Under the pieces are notes generated by a model. That model did no database searches. It worked only from the letters and a program-made list of their open reading frames with translations, and was not told the DNA's origin. Made by a program: the position numbers and the translations under genes. From the NCBI RefSeq assembly GCF_022513565.1, contig NZ_JAKWBE010000036.1:1-64000 (forward strand): DNA of 64,000 nt, written 5' to 3'. Below are positions 26,125 through 34,824 of this stretch, piece by piece. Within the stretch, counting starts at the first letter, position 1; each line of letters starts with the position of its first letter. The DNA is from Streptomyces gilvus (GTDB taxonomy: Bacteria > Actinomycetota > Actinomycetes > Streptomycetales > Streptomycetaceae).

Positions 26125-28143
26125 TCAGCCGAGTCCCATGGCGCGCGACCAGACGGCGTACGGGACGCTGCCGGCCGGTGTGCCGCCGAGGCCCTTGAGC
26201 GGTAGTGGCTCCAGGGACTCGGTGAGGTCCATGCGGTAGACGACGACCGCGGTCGAGACGGAGCCGGCGCTGCCGGCGTACCAGGCGGCGGTGTCGTCCG
26301 CGGTGGTGCCGGGCTTCCCGGCGGCCGTCGGGGTGGCGACGGTGGGGTGGGCGCTGTTGAGGGCGTCCGTGAGCGCCTGGGTGACCTGTTCGGCCACCCG
26401 CGCGCCCATCGCCCGGCGGGCCGCGGGGGTTGTCAGCGGGACCGGCGCGCCGTTGCGGGTGATACGGCGTACCGAGTACGGCTCGGTGTGCTTTCCGTCG
26501 GCGGCGAAGGTGGCGTATCCGCTGGCCATCCGGATGGCGCTGGGGGTGGAGTTCCCCAGGGACAGCGCGGGCACCTGCGGTCCGATGCTGGAGGGGAGCA
26601 GTCCGGCGGCCTGGGCGGTCTTACGCACCGTGTCCAGGCCGGTGTCCATGCCGAGCTGCATGAACGGCGTGTTCACGGACTGGGCGAGCGCCCTGCCGAG
26701 GGAGATCGGCCCGTAGGACCTGTTGCCGTCGTTGTGCGCGGTGACGACTTTGCCGCTGCGGTCCCAGTACGGCCCCTCGGGTGTGGTGACGGGCACGTCG
26801 TCGTTGCCGTCGTACACGGTCTGCGGGGTGACGGGGGTCGGCGGGCCGGTGCGGGTCTTGCGCACGCCGTGCTCGAGACCGGCCGCGTAGACGAACGGCA
26901 GGAACGCCGAACCGGCCTGCACGGTAGCGGCGTTGGACTCGTTGAAGCCCTGCGTACGGTGGTCGGGGCCGCCGTAGACGGCGAGGATGCGGCCGTCGGT
27001 GGCGACGGAGGCGGCGCCGTAGTGCGCGGTCCTCGCGGCCTTGGGGTCGCTCTTCAGCGCCTTCTTGCGGGCCGCCGCGACGGCGTCGGTGAGCGCGCTC
27101 TCCCGTTTGCGGTCGAAGGTCGTGTAGATCTGGTAGCCGCCGAGGTCGAACTGCTTGTCCGAGATGTGCCCGGCCTTCTTGGCGTACTGCTGCGCCAGTT
27201 CGACCAGGTAGTCGCTCTGCTTTCCGGTGTCGTACACGCGGGCCGACTTCAGCGGCTCGGGGAACGTGCGGTACTTGGCCCGCTCCCGCGCGGACAGCTT
27301 GCCGGTCTTGACCATGCGGTCGAGGATCCAGGACCAACGCTCAACGGCCCGCTTGTGGTTGGCCGCGGAGAGGGTGGGGTCGTAGAGCCCGGCGCCCTTC
27401 AACAGGGAGGCGAGGAAGGCGGCCTGACTGACGTTCAGACGGGTGACGTCCTTGCCGTAGTAGGCCTGGGAGGCGCGCTGGATGCCGTAGGTGCCGCGGC
27501 CGAACCAGCTGGTGTTGAGGTAGCCCTGGAGGATGTCGTCCTTGCTCATGCGGTTGTCGAGCTTGAGCGAGATCATCGCCTCGGTGAACTTGCGGCTGAG
27601 GGTCTGGTTCTGCGTCAGGTAGACGTTCTTGACGTACTGCTGGGTGATCGTCGAGCCGCCCTCGGTGACCCCCTGGCCAACCGTGCTCCACAGGGCGCGG
27701 GTCAGGCCCTTGAGGGAGATGCCGGGGTCGGAGTAGAAGCTCTCGTTCTCGGCGGCGAGCACCGCCCAGCGGACGTCCTCGGGGATGTCCTTCAGCGGCA
27801 TGGCCTGCCGCCGTACCCATCCGGTACGGGCCATGGGGGTGCCGTCGGACCAGAAGTAGACGTTGTCCTGCTGCGTGGCGTAGCTGTTGAGGTTGCGCGG
27901 TATGTCGGTCGCGGCGTAGGCCACGACCAGGAACATGCCCGTCAGCCCGACGGCTCCCAGGAAACCGCCGAGCCACTGCCGCCAGGAGGGCAGCCAGCGG
28001 CGCCAGCCGCTACGGCCGGGGCGGGGGTAGGCGGGGCGTAAGCGGCGTAACGCCGTCCGGGGGGACCGTTTGGGTGCCGCGCGGCGGCGGCGCGGGCGGC
28101 GGTGGTCAGCCGGCCGGCCCGCGTGTTGTGCTGTCCCGGTCAC
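26125..28143 (-). CDS. Class A penicillin-binding protein with degenerate transpeptidase motifs
   Basis: 672 residues from a GTG at 28143. A basic N-terminal tail and one membrane helix (near 55-78) precede a GT51 glycosyltransferase domain: VLAAENESFYSDPGISLKGLTRALW with the catalytic Glu, and GGSTITQQYVKN. The transpeptidase domain is present but unusual. SxxK is replaced by SAFL in AGSAFLPFVY near residue 415, so the catalytic Lys is Leu. SxN is intact (SVN near 490) and KTG is KPG near 610. GT51 should polymerise glycan; cross-linking by this protein is doubtful. It heads an operon with a deacetylase-like and an amidase gene. Confidence 0.88.
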   Translation of the reverse strand: MTGTAQHAGRPADHRRPRRRRAAPKRSPRTALRRLRPAYPRPGRSGWRRWLPSWRQWLGGFLGAVGLTGMFLVVAYAATDIPRNLNSYATQQDNVYFWSDGTPMARTGWVRRQAMPLKDIPEDVRWAVLAAENESFYSDPGISLKGLTRALWSTVGQGVTEGGSTITQQYVKNVYLTQNQTLSRKFTEAMISLKLDNRMSKDDILQGYLNTSWFGRGTYGIQRASQAYYGKDVTRLNVSQAAFLASLLKGAGLYDPTLSAANHKRAVERWSWILDRMVKTGKLSARERAKYRTFPEPLKSARVYDTGKQSDYLVELAQQYAKKAGHISDKQFDLGGYQIYTTFDRKRESALTDAVAAARKKALKSDPKAARTAHYGAASVATDGRILAVYGGPDHRTQGFNESNAATVQAGSAFLPFVYAAGLEHGVRKTRTGPPTPVTPQTVYDGNDDVPVTTPEGPYWDRSGKVVTAHNDGNRSYGPISLGRALAQSVNTPFMQLGMDTGLDTVRKTAQAAGLLPSSIGPQVPALSLGNSTPSAIRMASGYATFAADGKHTEPYSVRRITRNGAPVPLTTPAARRAMGARVAEQVTQALTDALNSAHPTVATPTAAGKPGTTADDTAAWYAGSAGSVSTAVVVYRMDLTESLEPLPLKGLGGTPAGSVPYAVWSRAMGLG

Positions 28144-28234
28144 GACCGGAAAATATCAACGATCTTCGCATCTTCTCCACACGCGAATCCGCCAGGAACG
28201 ACCACATACCGAACAGTACGGACCATGGCCACCT

Positions 28235-28250
28235 TGTGACTTGAGTCACA
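28235..28250. promoter_or_regulatory. Perfect Crp-type palindrome TGTGACTTGAGTCACA
   Basis: Seven-base arms TGTGACT and AGTCACA around TG. It matches both the enterobacterial TGTGA-N6-TCACA site and the Streptomyces Crp motif GTG-N6-GNCAC. It lies between the divergent PBP operon (start 28143) and the zinc-ribbon gene (start 28285), 92 and 35 bases away respectively. Confidence 0.65.
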
Positions 28251-28284
28251 GGTTCCGCCTTTATCCCCCCGCTAACCTGGGCAC

Positions 28285-28509
28285 ATGCCTCGATACGAAT
28301 ACCGCTGCCGGAGCTGCGGCGACACCTTCGAAGTCAGCCGGCCCATGGCCCGCTCCGCCGACCCCGCGACCTGCCCCGCCGGACACGAGGACACGGTGAA
28401 GCTCCTGTCGACGGTGGCCGTCGGCGGCACGGCGTCCACCCCCGCGCCGGCGCCGAGGGCCGGCGGCGGGGGTGGAGGCGGCTGCTGCGGCGGAGGCTGC
28501 TGCGGCTAA
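28285..28509 (+). CDS. FmdB-type zinc-ribbon protein
   Basis: 74 residues. Residues 1-45 are the FmdB zinc ribbon: MPRYEYRCRSCGDTFEV with the first CxxC pair and CPAGHED with Cys and His in the second position. The C-terminus is a Gly/Cys tail (CCGGGCCG), which may bind metal. Such small proteins often regulate transcription or aid metal handling. TAACCT lies 6 bases before the ATG and there is no ribosome site, suggesting a leaderless mRNA. The last bases overlap the 3' end of the HAD gene by 4. Confidence 0.87.
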   Translation: MPRYEYRCRSCGDTFEVSRPMARSADPATCPAGHEDTVKLLSTVAVGGTASTPAPAPRAGGGGGGGCCGGGCCG

Positions 28510-29321
28510 CCGGCCGTCGCGCCGGTCGCCTTGAGGAACTCCCGCAGGATGCGCTCCCCCGCCAGGACGCCCCGCTCCGGCAGCGCCGTGATCGCGGGGG
28601 CCGTCCAGTCGGCCTCCGCCAGCTCGCCGTGGCCCGGGCGCCAGCCCCGGTCCGCGGCGAGGAGCAGGTCCGCGTCCAGCAGGGAGTCGCCCGCCGCCAG
28701 GGTCAGCTCCGCGCCCGTCCTGCGCGCGACCTCCCTCATCGCCGCGCTCTTGGTGAGGGGCTTGGGCACGGCGTAGATCTTGCGGCCCTGGAGGGACACC
28801 GTCCAGCCGCGGTTCTCCGCCCAGACCGCGAGCTCCTTCACCCACTCCTCCGGCAGCAGCTCCCGCTCGACGACCAGATAGGCGAACAGGTCCTCGGCGA
28901 CCCGGTGTTTGCGCACCCAGACCGGGTCGGCCGTGGCCAGCAGATGCTCGCGGACCTCGTCCAGCGGGGCGCACTCGTCCGCCAGCCGGGCCGTGACCCG
29001 CCGGTGCCAGTCCAGGTCGGAGACGCCGTCCACCATCAGATGGCCGCCGTTCGCGCAGATCGCGTACGTCGGGGCCGGACCCGGCAGGTTGATGCGCAGG
29101 TACTGCTTGCGGGTACGGGTCGTCGTCGGCACGAACACCGCCGCGTCACCCAGGTCGGTCAGCAGCGCGGCCGCCGTCTCCGTCATGAACGACAGCGGCC
29201 TGCTCTCGTGCACCTCCACACAGAGCAGCCGGGGCGCCCGCGCGTCCGGCATGGTCAGCGCTAGGGCCGCCGGGGAGTAGATCAGCGTCCGGTCGAGGTC
29301 GCTCGCCACCAGCACCGGCAT
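28506..29321 (-). CDS. HAD family hydrolase of the Ter biosynthetic operon
   Basis: 271 residues. HAD motif I is ASDLDRTLIYSPAA at residues 6-19, with DxD nucleophile and acid. Motif III Lys is in PLTKSAAM near 205 and motif IV is AGDSLLDADLLLAADRG near 222-238. The inserted cap and ICANGGHLMVDG (near 95) fit the Cof/sucrose-phosphatase-like branch. Its ATG overlaps the TGA of the upstream fusion gene by 4 bases (ATGA), so translation is coupled. Ter operons of this type encode such a phosphatase beside phosphoribosyltransferases, and it is proposed to act on a nucleoside-like metabolite. Confidence 0.87.
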   Translation of the reverse strand: MPVLVASDLDRTLIYSPAALALTMPDARAPRLLCVEVHESRPLSFMTETAAALLTDLGDAAVFVPTTTRTRKQYLRINLPGPAPTYAICANGGHLMVDGVSDLDWHRRVTARLADECAPLDEVREHLLATADPVWVRKHRVAEDLFAYLVVERELLPEEWVKELAVWAENRGWTVSLQGRKIYAVPKPLTKSAAMREVARRTGAELTLAAGDSLLDADLLLAADRGWRPGHGELAEADWTAPAITALPERGVLAGERILREFLKATGATAG

Positions 29322-31807
29322 CAGACGTTCACCGCCCGGCCGTCGGCGCCGGTCGCACCGCGCGTGTACTTCGGGTGGATCAACCCGACACAGCTGTACG
29401 GCAGTTCGTCGACCTCCTCGACGGGCACCCCCCGCTGCCCGGCCAGCAGCCGTACGTGGTCCAGGTCGGCGCCCGCCCCGGCCCGCGCCAGGATCTTCCA
29501 CGGCACCCGGCGCAGCAGCACGCGTGTCGTCTCGCCGACGCCCGGCTTGACGAGGTTGACGTCGTGGATGCCGTACTCCTCGCTGATCCGCTCGACGGCC
29601 GCCCAGCCCTCCCAGGTGGGCTCGCGGTCACCGGACAGCAGCTCCTTCGCCTGCGCGTCCACCTCGTCCATGACCTCGGGGAAGCGGGCGGCCACGGCGT
29701 CGACGAACTCCAACGAGACGTCCGCGCCCGCCAGTTCGCGGTAGAACTTGGCGCCGTGGAAGTCGTGCGGGCCCACCAGGTCCGCGCGCAGGACCGTGCG
29801 GGAGACCAGGCCGGAGACGGTCGAGTTGAGGCAGGCCGAGGGGATCAGGAAGTCCTCCCGGGTGCCGTAGGTCCGTACGCAGGAGCCCGGGTCGGCCAGG
29901 ACCGCGATCTCCGGGTCGAAGCCGGTGATCTCGTCGGAGGCCTCGAACTCCTTGACGGCGTCGGCGAGTTCGCGGGTGATCGCGCCCTTGCCGGTCCAGC
30001 CGTCGACGAAGACCACGTCCCGCGGGTCGTGGTGAGCGGCCAGCCAGCGCAGGGCGTTGGCGTCGATGCCGCGTCCGCGCACGATGGAGACGGCGTAGTG
30101 CGGCAGGTCCAGTCCGTGCCGGAACCGGGCCCAGCGGCGCATCAGGACACCGACGGGGGTACCGGCGCGGGCCAGCGAGACCAGGACGGGCCGGGGCGAC
30201 CGCTCGGCCAGCACGAGCTCGGTGACGGCGCCGACCGCCTGCGCGAGACGGGACGCGGTCGACTCCAGGGCCGCGTGGAAGAGCTCCTGGTACTGCTCGC
30301 TGGGCTGGTACTCCACCGGCAGCGACTCGGCGTAGTGCGCGCCGCCGCTCTGGATGGCCTCCTCGCGCTCCTCGGTCGGCGCCTCCAGCGTCACGTCCGA
30401 GAGGTCCCGCAGCAGCCAGCCGACCTCGTCGGGCGGGTACGAGGAGAAGGCGGGGCCGCGGAGGGGCTCGGGCAGCATGGCGTGCCTTTCGGGGACGTCG
30501 GGGACGTACGAGGGCACGACCACGAGCAGGACGTGCGGGGTGTGGGCGGCGAGCTGGGCCAGCAGGCCGTCGGGGGCGTGCAGGTGCGGGGTGTCGGCGA
30601 GCGAGTCGACCACGGCGACGACCGCGTCGAATCCGGCACCGGCGACGTTGTAGACGTAACGGTCGCCGGGGCCGTCGGCCGGGTCGTCGTGGGCGGGGAA
30701 GACGAGGCGGCTGCGGATCGCGTAGCCCGGGTCGTCCACGGCCAGGACCGGTGAGCGGGTCGTGGTGGAGTAGGTGACCTCGGCGTCGGATATCTGCTCC
30801 AGCTCGCGGGCGAGGCGGAGGGGGGCGTACATCAGCTCTTCGAAGCCGAGGATGTGGACGCGGTGGGCGTCTGGGGGGAGGGCCTCCGCGAGGCGGGCGG
30901 CCATGGCGGGGAGGGCGTGTTCGAGGCGGGTGCGCTGGGTCGGGGTGAAGCCGTGACGGCCGCCGTCGGGGAGGTTGCGGGGCCAGAGGAGGTCCACTCG
31001 GTGGGGTGCCGGGTGCGGGTGCGTGGGGGCTGGTCGCGCCCACGCGGCGGTAGCCGCAGATTCAGCGCAGCCCCGCGCCCCTGACGCGTCTTCGTACCGC
31101 GCGACGAGTTCTTGCCCCTTCTCCAGCACTCCCTCCGGGAGGCGTACGGTCCCCGAAGCCGCCGTCACCAAGTCCACCCTCGCGCCTATCTCCCTCGCGA
31201 AGTCCTCCAGGCGGCCCGCGTCCTCGGGTGAGCGCATGTCGACCAGGGCCACCACCACGTACCGGTGTCGTGGATAGCGGTCGTGGAGGGCGCGCACGGT
31301 GTTGAGGACCGTGTTGCCCGTCGAGAACTCGTCGTCGACCAGGACCAAGGGGCCGGTTCCGGCGAGCAGGGCGGGGTTCTCGGGGAGAAGGAGGTGGGAG
31401 GTGGCGTGGGAGTGGGACTCCTCGAAGCCGCCGGCGGGGGCCACGCCCGGTACCGGGCGGCGGGTGGAGTGGAGGTAGGGGGCCAGGCCCAGACCGTCGG
31501 CCACTGAGTGGCCGAGGCCCGTCGCCGTTTCCGCGTAGCCGAGGACGACCGACTCGGCCGCCTCCTCGGCGCCCAGGAGGGCGCGTACCCGGCGGCCCAG
31601 GGCGAACCCGTGGCCGTAGACGACCGACGGCGACTGCGGGACGTGTTTGCCCAGGACGTTGGAGACGAGGAGGTGCGCCCGCTTGGGGTTGCGGCGCAGG
31701 GCCAGGCCCAGGAGGTCTTTGAGCTCGTCGTCGCCCACGAGTTCGATCCCGAGTCGCTCGGCGACCCAGGTCCCGGACCAGACCCCGTCGTTCACTGCGT
31801 TGATCAT
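29321..31807 (-). CDS. Ter-linked four-domain protein: phosphoribosyltransferase, TRSP, phosphoribosyltransferase/StiP-like, PELOTA-like
   Basis: 828 residues from the ATG at 31807. Residues 1-230 are a phosphoribosyltransferase: the PRPP loop is LVLVDDEFSTGNTV near 155. Residues ~270-420 match the TRSP domain and contain the naming motif in STTTRSPVLAVDD. Residues ~480-740 are the second PRTase-like (StiP/PRTase_1) domain, with VSLARAGTPVGVLMRRWAR and VFVDGWTGKGAI as its own nucleotide loop. The last ~80 residues (TRVLLRRVPWKILARAGAG ... RGVPVEEVDELPYSCVGLI) look like the PELOTA RNA-binding fold. In many bacteria these occur as two or more genes; here all are in one chain. It is thought to make or attach a nucleoside-like compound. 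Its start lies 20 bases after the CitE-like gene. Confidence 0.85.
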   Translation of the reverse strand: MINAVNDGVWSGTWVAERLGIELVGDDELKDLLGLALRRNPKRAHLLVSNVLGKHVPQSPSVVYGHGFALGRRVRALLGAEEAAESVVLGYAETATGLGHSVADGLGLAPYLHSTRRPVPGVAPAGGFEESHSHATSHLLLPENPALLAGTGPLVLVDDEFSTGNTVLNTVRALHDRYPRHRYVVVALVDMRSPEDAGRLEDFAREIGARVDLVTAASGTVRLPEGVLEKGQELVARYEDASGARGCAESAATAAWARPAPTHPHPAPHRVDLLWPRNLPDGGRHGFTPTQRTRLEHALPAMAARLAEALPPDAHRVHILGFEELMYAPLRLARELEQISDAEVTYSTTTRSPVLAVDDPGYAIRSRLVFPAHDDPADGPGDRYVYNVAGAGFDAVVAVVDSLADTPHLHAPDGLLAQLAAHTPHVLLVVVPSYVPDVPERHAMLPEPLRGPAFSSYPPDEVGWLLRDLSDVTLEAPTEEREEAIQSGGAHYAESLPVEYQPSEQYQELFHAALESTASRLAQAVGAVTELVLAERSPRPVLVSLARAGTPVGVLMRRWARFRHGLDLPHYAVSIVRGRGIDANALRWLAAHHDPRDVVFVDGWTGKGAITRELADAVKEFEASDEITGFDPEIAVLADPGSCVRTYGTREDFLIPSACLNSTVSGLVSRTVLRADLVGPHDFHGAKFYRELAGADVSLEFVDAVAARFPEVMDEVDAQAKELLSGDREPTWEGWAAVERISEEYGIHDVNLVKPGVGETTRVLLRRVPWKILARAGAGADLDHVRLLAGQRGVPVEEVDELPYSCVGLIHPKYTRGATGADGRAVNV

Positions 31808-31827
31808 GATTCCCTGGTTGGTGAGGT

Positions 31828-32994
31828 TCAGCCGGGTATGCCGGCGGCGAGCAGGTCCACGAAGCTGACGTCCTCGCGCGCGACGCCGAAGACCTCGGCC
31901 CGCAGCATGGTCCGCTCGGCCCAGGCGCGGTGCGGCTTCACCTCGTTCATCTTGTTCGTGTACGCCGATCTGAGCACGCCCCCGCCGCCCCGCTCGGGCC
32001 GCAGGATGTCCGCGGCGTCGCTGAACTCCTCGTGGCTGACCACGGACAGCGCGTGCACGGGCAGGACGTGGGTGGGGTGGATGCAGGTCTTGCCCAGCAG
32101 ACCGTTGGCCTGGTCCAGGGAGATCTCCCGCAGCAGCCCGTCCATGGCGTGCTCGATCAGTTTCTCGCGCAGTTCGACGGCCTGCCCCTCGAGGAAGGGG
32201 CTGGTGCGCAGGAGCGGCTTGAACATGCGCTCCGGTACGCGGAAGTACTCCCAGACCGGCCCGGTCACCGTGAAGCCGGTGCCGTCGGCCCGGCCCAGCA
32301 TGTTCACCACGTCGGCGATCACGGAGGCGACGATCTGGACGTCGTAGGCGGTCATGTCGGGGGCCCGGCGCAGGCCGTAGGAGGCGCAGAAGTCGGTGAC
32401 GCCGAGGCGCAGCGCGAGCACGCGGTCGCGGTACTTGTCGACGGTGCGGGCGATGCCCTCCAGGGCGGCCACCCGCGACTCCCGGTACATCAGCTCGGGG
32501 GTCTCGAGGACGGGCATCCCGAACAGCCGGTGGCCGCTCGCGCTCTCGGCGTGCGCCAGGGCCTCCAGGAAGGGGATGCCGCGCTCCTCGGTGAACTTCG
32601 GGAACACGAATCCGGACAGCAGCCGCACGTCGGCGCCCAGTCGCGCCACGAGATCGGGGATCTGCTCGGCGGCGCGGACCCGGATGAACAGCAGCGGAAG
32701 CCGGCCGGGGTCCCTGGTGGCCAGGTCGGCGAACTGGCGGACCAGGTTCTCCTCCCCCGCCGGCACGTCCGCGTCGTCGATCGAGTCCTCCAGGCACAGC
32801 ACCATCGAGACGACGCCGTGCCCGGCCTGTTTGACGACGTCGTCGGCCAGCCTGGGCCGGGTCGCCGGACTGTACAGCGTGGCGCCCAGGGCCGCGGCGA
32901 GCAGCCGGGCCGGGGAGTCCGTGCCGAACTCGCACGGCTCCTGATGGAACAGACGCCGCCGCACCTCCGGGGCGATGTGCCCGAAATGACGCAT
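31828..32994 (-). CDS. HpcH/HpaI aldolase / citrate lyase beta-subunit-like protein of the Ter operon
   Basis: 388 residues from the ATG at 32994 with GGGGGAG 4 bases upstream. It has the CitE-like TIM-barrel pattern: LYSPATRP (a family opening motif) near residue 40, VVSMVLCLEDSIDDADV near 63-78, FPKF near 130, and LETPELMYRE with the metal-binding Glu near 165; LRLGVTDFCASYGLRR follows. These lyases cleave or form C-C bonds with CoA thioesters or oxoacids. In Ter loci this family is part of the predicted metabolite-synthesis module. It is first of three co-directional genes and is divergent from a TerD gene. Confidence 0.85.
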   Translation of the reverse strand: MRHFGHIAPEVRRRLFHQEPCEFGTDSPARLLAAALGATLYSPATRPRLADDVVKQAGHGVVSMVLCLEDSIDDADVPAGEENLVRQFADLATRDPGRLPLLFIRVRAAEQIPDLVARLGADVRLLSGFVFPKFTEERGIPFLEALAHAESASGHRLFGMPVLETPELMYRESRVAALEGIARTVDKYRDRVLALRLGVTDFCASYGLRRAPDMTAYDVQIVASVIADVVNMLGRADGTGFTVTGPVWEYFRVPERMFKPLLRTSPFLEGQAVELREKLIEHAMDGLLREISLDQANGLLGKTCIHPTHVLPVHALSVVSHEEFSDAADILRPERGGGGVLRSAYTNKMNEVKPHRAWAERTMLRAEVFGVAREDVSFVDLLAAGIPG

Positions 32995-33171
32995 AAAACT
33001 CCCCCGTGGCACAAGGTAAGCCTGTGGATTCTGAGAACAGGTGGCCGGTAATAGTACGTACCGGCCCTTGTCAGGGGTTCCCGTCGGGCATGAATTTCCG
33101 GTAACGCCCGCGGACACACCCGTGGTGCGGTGCCGCCCCCGCGTTGTCGTGACCAGGACCGAGAAGGCAGG

Positions 33172-33981
33172 ATGACCGCTATGACGCACGCGATGCTGAA
33201 AGGGTCGAACGTCCCGCTCGAGGCCACGGCGGTGCGCGCCGTGCTGCGCTGGACGCCCGGGCAGGGGGTCCCGGAGGTCGACGCCTCCGCGCTGCTCCTC
33301 AACCCCGACGGCCGTGTGCGCTCCGACGAGGACTTCGTCTTCTACAACCAGCCCCGGCACCCCTCCGGGAAGGTCAGGCTCCTCGGCAAGAAACGTACCG
33401 CCGAGGGTCCCACCGATACCATCCAGACGGACCTGGCCGGTGTCGAGCCCGACGTCAGCCAGATTCTCCTGGTCGCTTCGGCGGACGACGTCACCTTCGA
33501 CCGCGTACAGGGCCTGCGCATCCTGCTGTACGACGCCTCGGTCGCCGACGGTGAGCCGCTGGCCTACTTCGACATCACGCCCCAGACCGGCAAGGAGACG
33601 GCGCTGATCTGCGGTGAGCTCTACCGCCGCGACAAGCGCTGGAAGTTCCGGGCGCTGGGCGAGGGCTACTCCAACGGTCTCAAGGGTCTGGCCACGGACT
33701 TCGGCATCTCGGTCGACGAGTCCGACCCGGAGCCGCCGGCCGCGCAGCCCCACGCGCTGCCGCCGGAACAGCCCACCGGGGTCCCGTCCCAGCCGGCCTA
33801 CGGCTTCCCCCCGCAGCCCGCCACGACCCAGCCCGCCTACGGCTACCCCCAGCCCACCCCCGCGACGACGGCGGCGGCCTCGGGCGACCAGTCCGGCTAC
33901 GGCTACCCGCCGCCGGTGGCGACGCTCCCCAACCCGGATTTCCGGCTGCCCCCGCAGGGGCCGCAGTTCATCCGGCCCTGA
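33172..33981 (+). CDS. TerD family protein with Pro/Tyr-rich tail
   Basis: 269 residues from the ATG at 33172 (33181 is an alternative). Residues ~5-185 form a TerD domain: VDASALLLNPDGRVRSDEDFVFYN has the Ca(II)-binding acidic cluster, then VARDVTFDRVQ-like strands and GYSNGLKGLATDFGISVDE at its end. TerD domains bind calcium and are linked to tellurite, phage and stress resistance. From residue ~190 it runs into a Pro/Gln/Tyr/Gly-rich disordered tail with AYGFPPQPA-type repeats. Unlike the other two TerD copies in this window it lacks the MGVxLxKGGN start. Divergent from the CitE-like gene. Confidence 0.87.
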   Translation: MTAMTHAMLKGSNVPLEATAVRAVLRWTPGQGVPEVDASALLLNPDGRVRSDEDFVFYNQPRHPSGKVRLLGKKRTAEGPTDTIQTDLAGVEPDVSQILLVASADDVTFDRVQGLRILLYDASVADGEPLAYFDITPQTGKETALICGELYRRDKRWKFRALGEGYSNGLKGLATDFGISVDESDPEPPAAQPHALPPEQPTGVPSQPAYGFPPQPATTQPAYGYPQPTPATTAAASGDQSGYGYPPPVATLPNPDFRLPPQGPQFIRP

Positions 33982-33993
33982 CGGGCGCGGGCG

Positions 33994-34725
33994 CTACACC
34001 TTGGTCTTGTAGCCCCGTCCCCACTGCAGTCCCCAGCCGTACAGCCGGTCCAGCTCCGCCTGGAAGCCGTAGACGAACTTGACCTCGCGGCGGACGACCA
34101 GTTCCTTCCGCACGTTCTCGATCATGACGACCGCGCAGGACCGGGCCTGGGGGTGGCGTTCGTCGAGGTGGATCTCGATGCGCGGCCCGTTGCTCGGGTA
34201 CAGCGTCACGATGGCGTGCGTGCGGTCGAACGCCGGGGTCTGGTCGTAGATGTAGACGAACACCAGCAGGCGTTTGATCTGCTCCCGGTGGTCGAGGTTG
34301 ATGTACATGTCCTCGCCGGAGCCCGACCCGAACCGGTCGTCGCCGCTGAGCTTGACGTACGGCGGCGCGTTGACGTCCCCGAAGTAGCCCCCGAGGGGCT
34401 GTACGACGCCCTTGGAGCCGTCGGTCAGCTCGTACAGGCATCCCAGGTCGAGGTCCACGTTGACCATGCTCTGGCTGTGGCCCATGACCTCCGGCGGGCG
34501 CAGCGCCTTGAGCGGGTGCCGCAGCAGCGACTCGCGCTGCGAGCCGCCGATGTCGGACGTCCGCATCCGCCAGCTCAGGTTGACCCGCAGATGCCCGCTC
34601 GCCGCCTGCTGCTTGGTCAGGGAGACGTAGTGGTGCCGTTTGGTCAGCTCGATCGCGTTCGTCGCCGCGCTGCCCGAGTCGAAGTCGACCTCACGGCCGC
34701 GCCACAGTCCGTCCAGAAAGCCCAT
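33994..34725 (-). CDS. TerA-family tellurium resistance / stress protein
   Basis: 243 residues from the ATG at 34725. Residues ~85-243 match the TerA/TerD superfamily: MVNVDLDLGCLYELTDGSKGVVQPLG, then KLSGDDRFGSGSGEDMYIN with a likely calcium-binding acidic loop, RLLVFVYIYDQTPAFD, and GWGLQWGRGYK at the end. The N-terminal 80 residues are basic (KRHHYVSLTKQQ) and may bind nucleic acid or lipid. In Ter systems TerA-like proteins accompany TerC and TerD in a membrane-associated complex. It is convergent with the TerD gene at 33172. Confidence 0.8.
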   Translation of the reverse strand: MGFLDGLWRGREVDFDSGSAATNAIELTKRHHYVSLTKQQAASGHLRVNLSWRMRTSDIGGSQRESLLRHPLKALRPPEVMGHSQSMVNVDLDLGCLYELTDGSKGVVQPLGGYFGDVNAPPYVKLSGDDRFGSGSGEDMYINLDHREQIKRLLVFVYIYDQTPAFDRTHAIVTLYPSNGPRIEIHLDERHPQARSCAVVMIENVRKELVVRREVKFVYGFQAELDRLYGWGLQWGRGYKTKV

Positions 34726-34824
34726 TCCCGCCCCCACTCGTGCCCCGCACGTCACCCCGACGACCGGCGGGGCGGCCGGAGGCCCGGCCGCCCCGCTCAG
34801 AGCGTTCCCTCACCCGCGGGTGTG

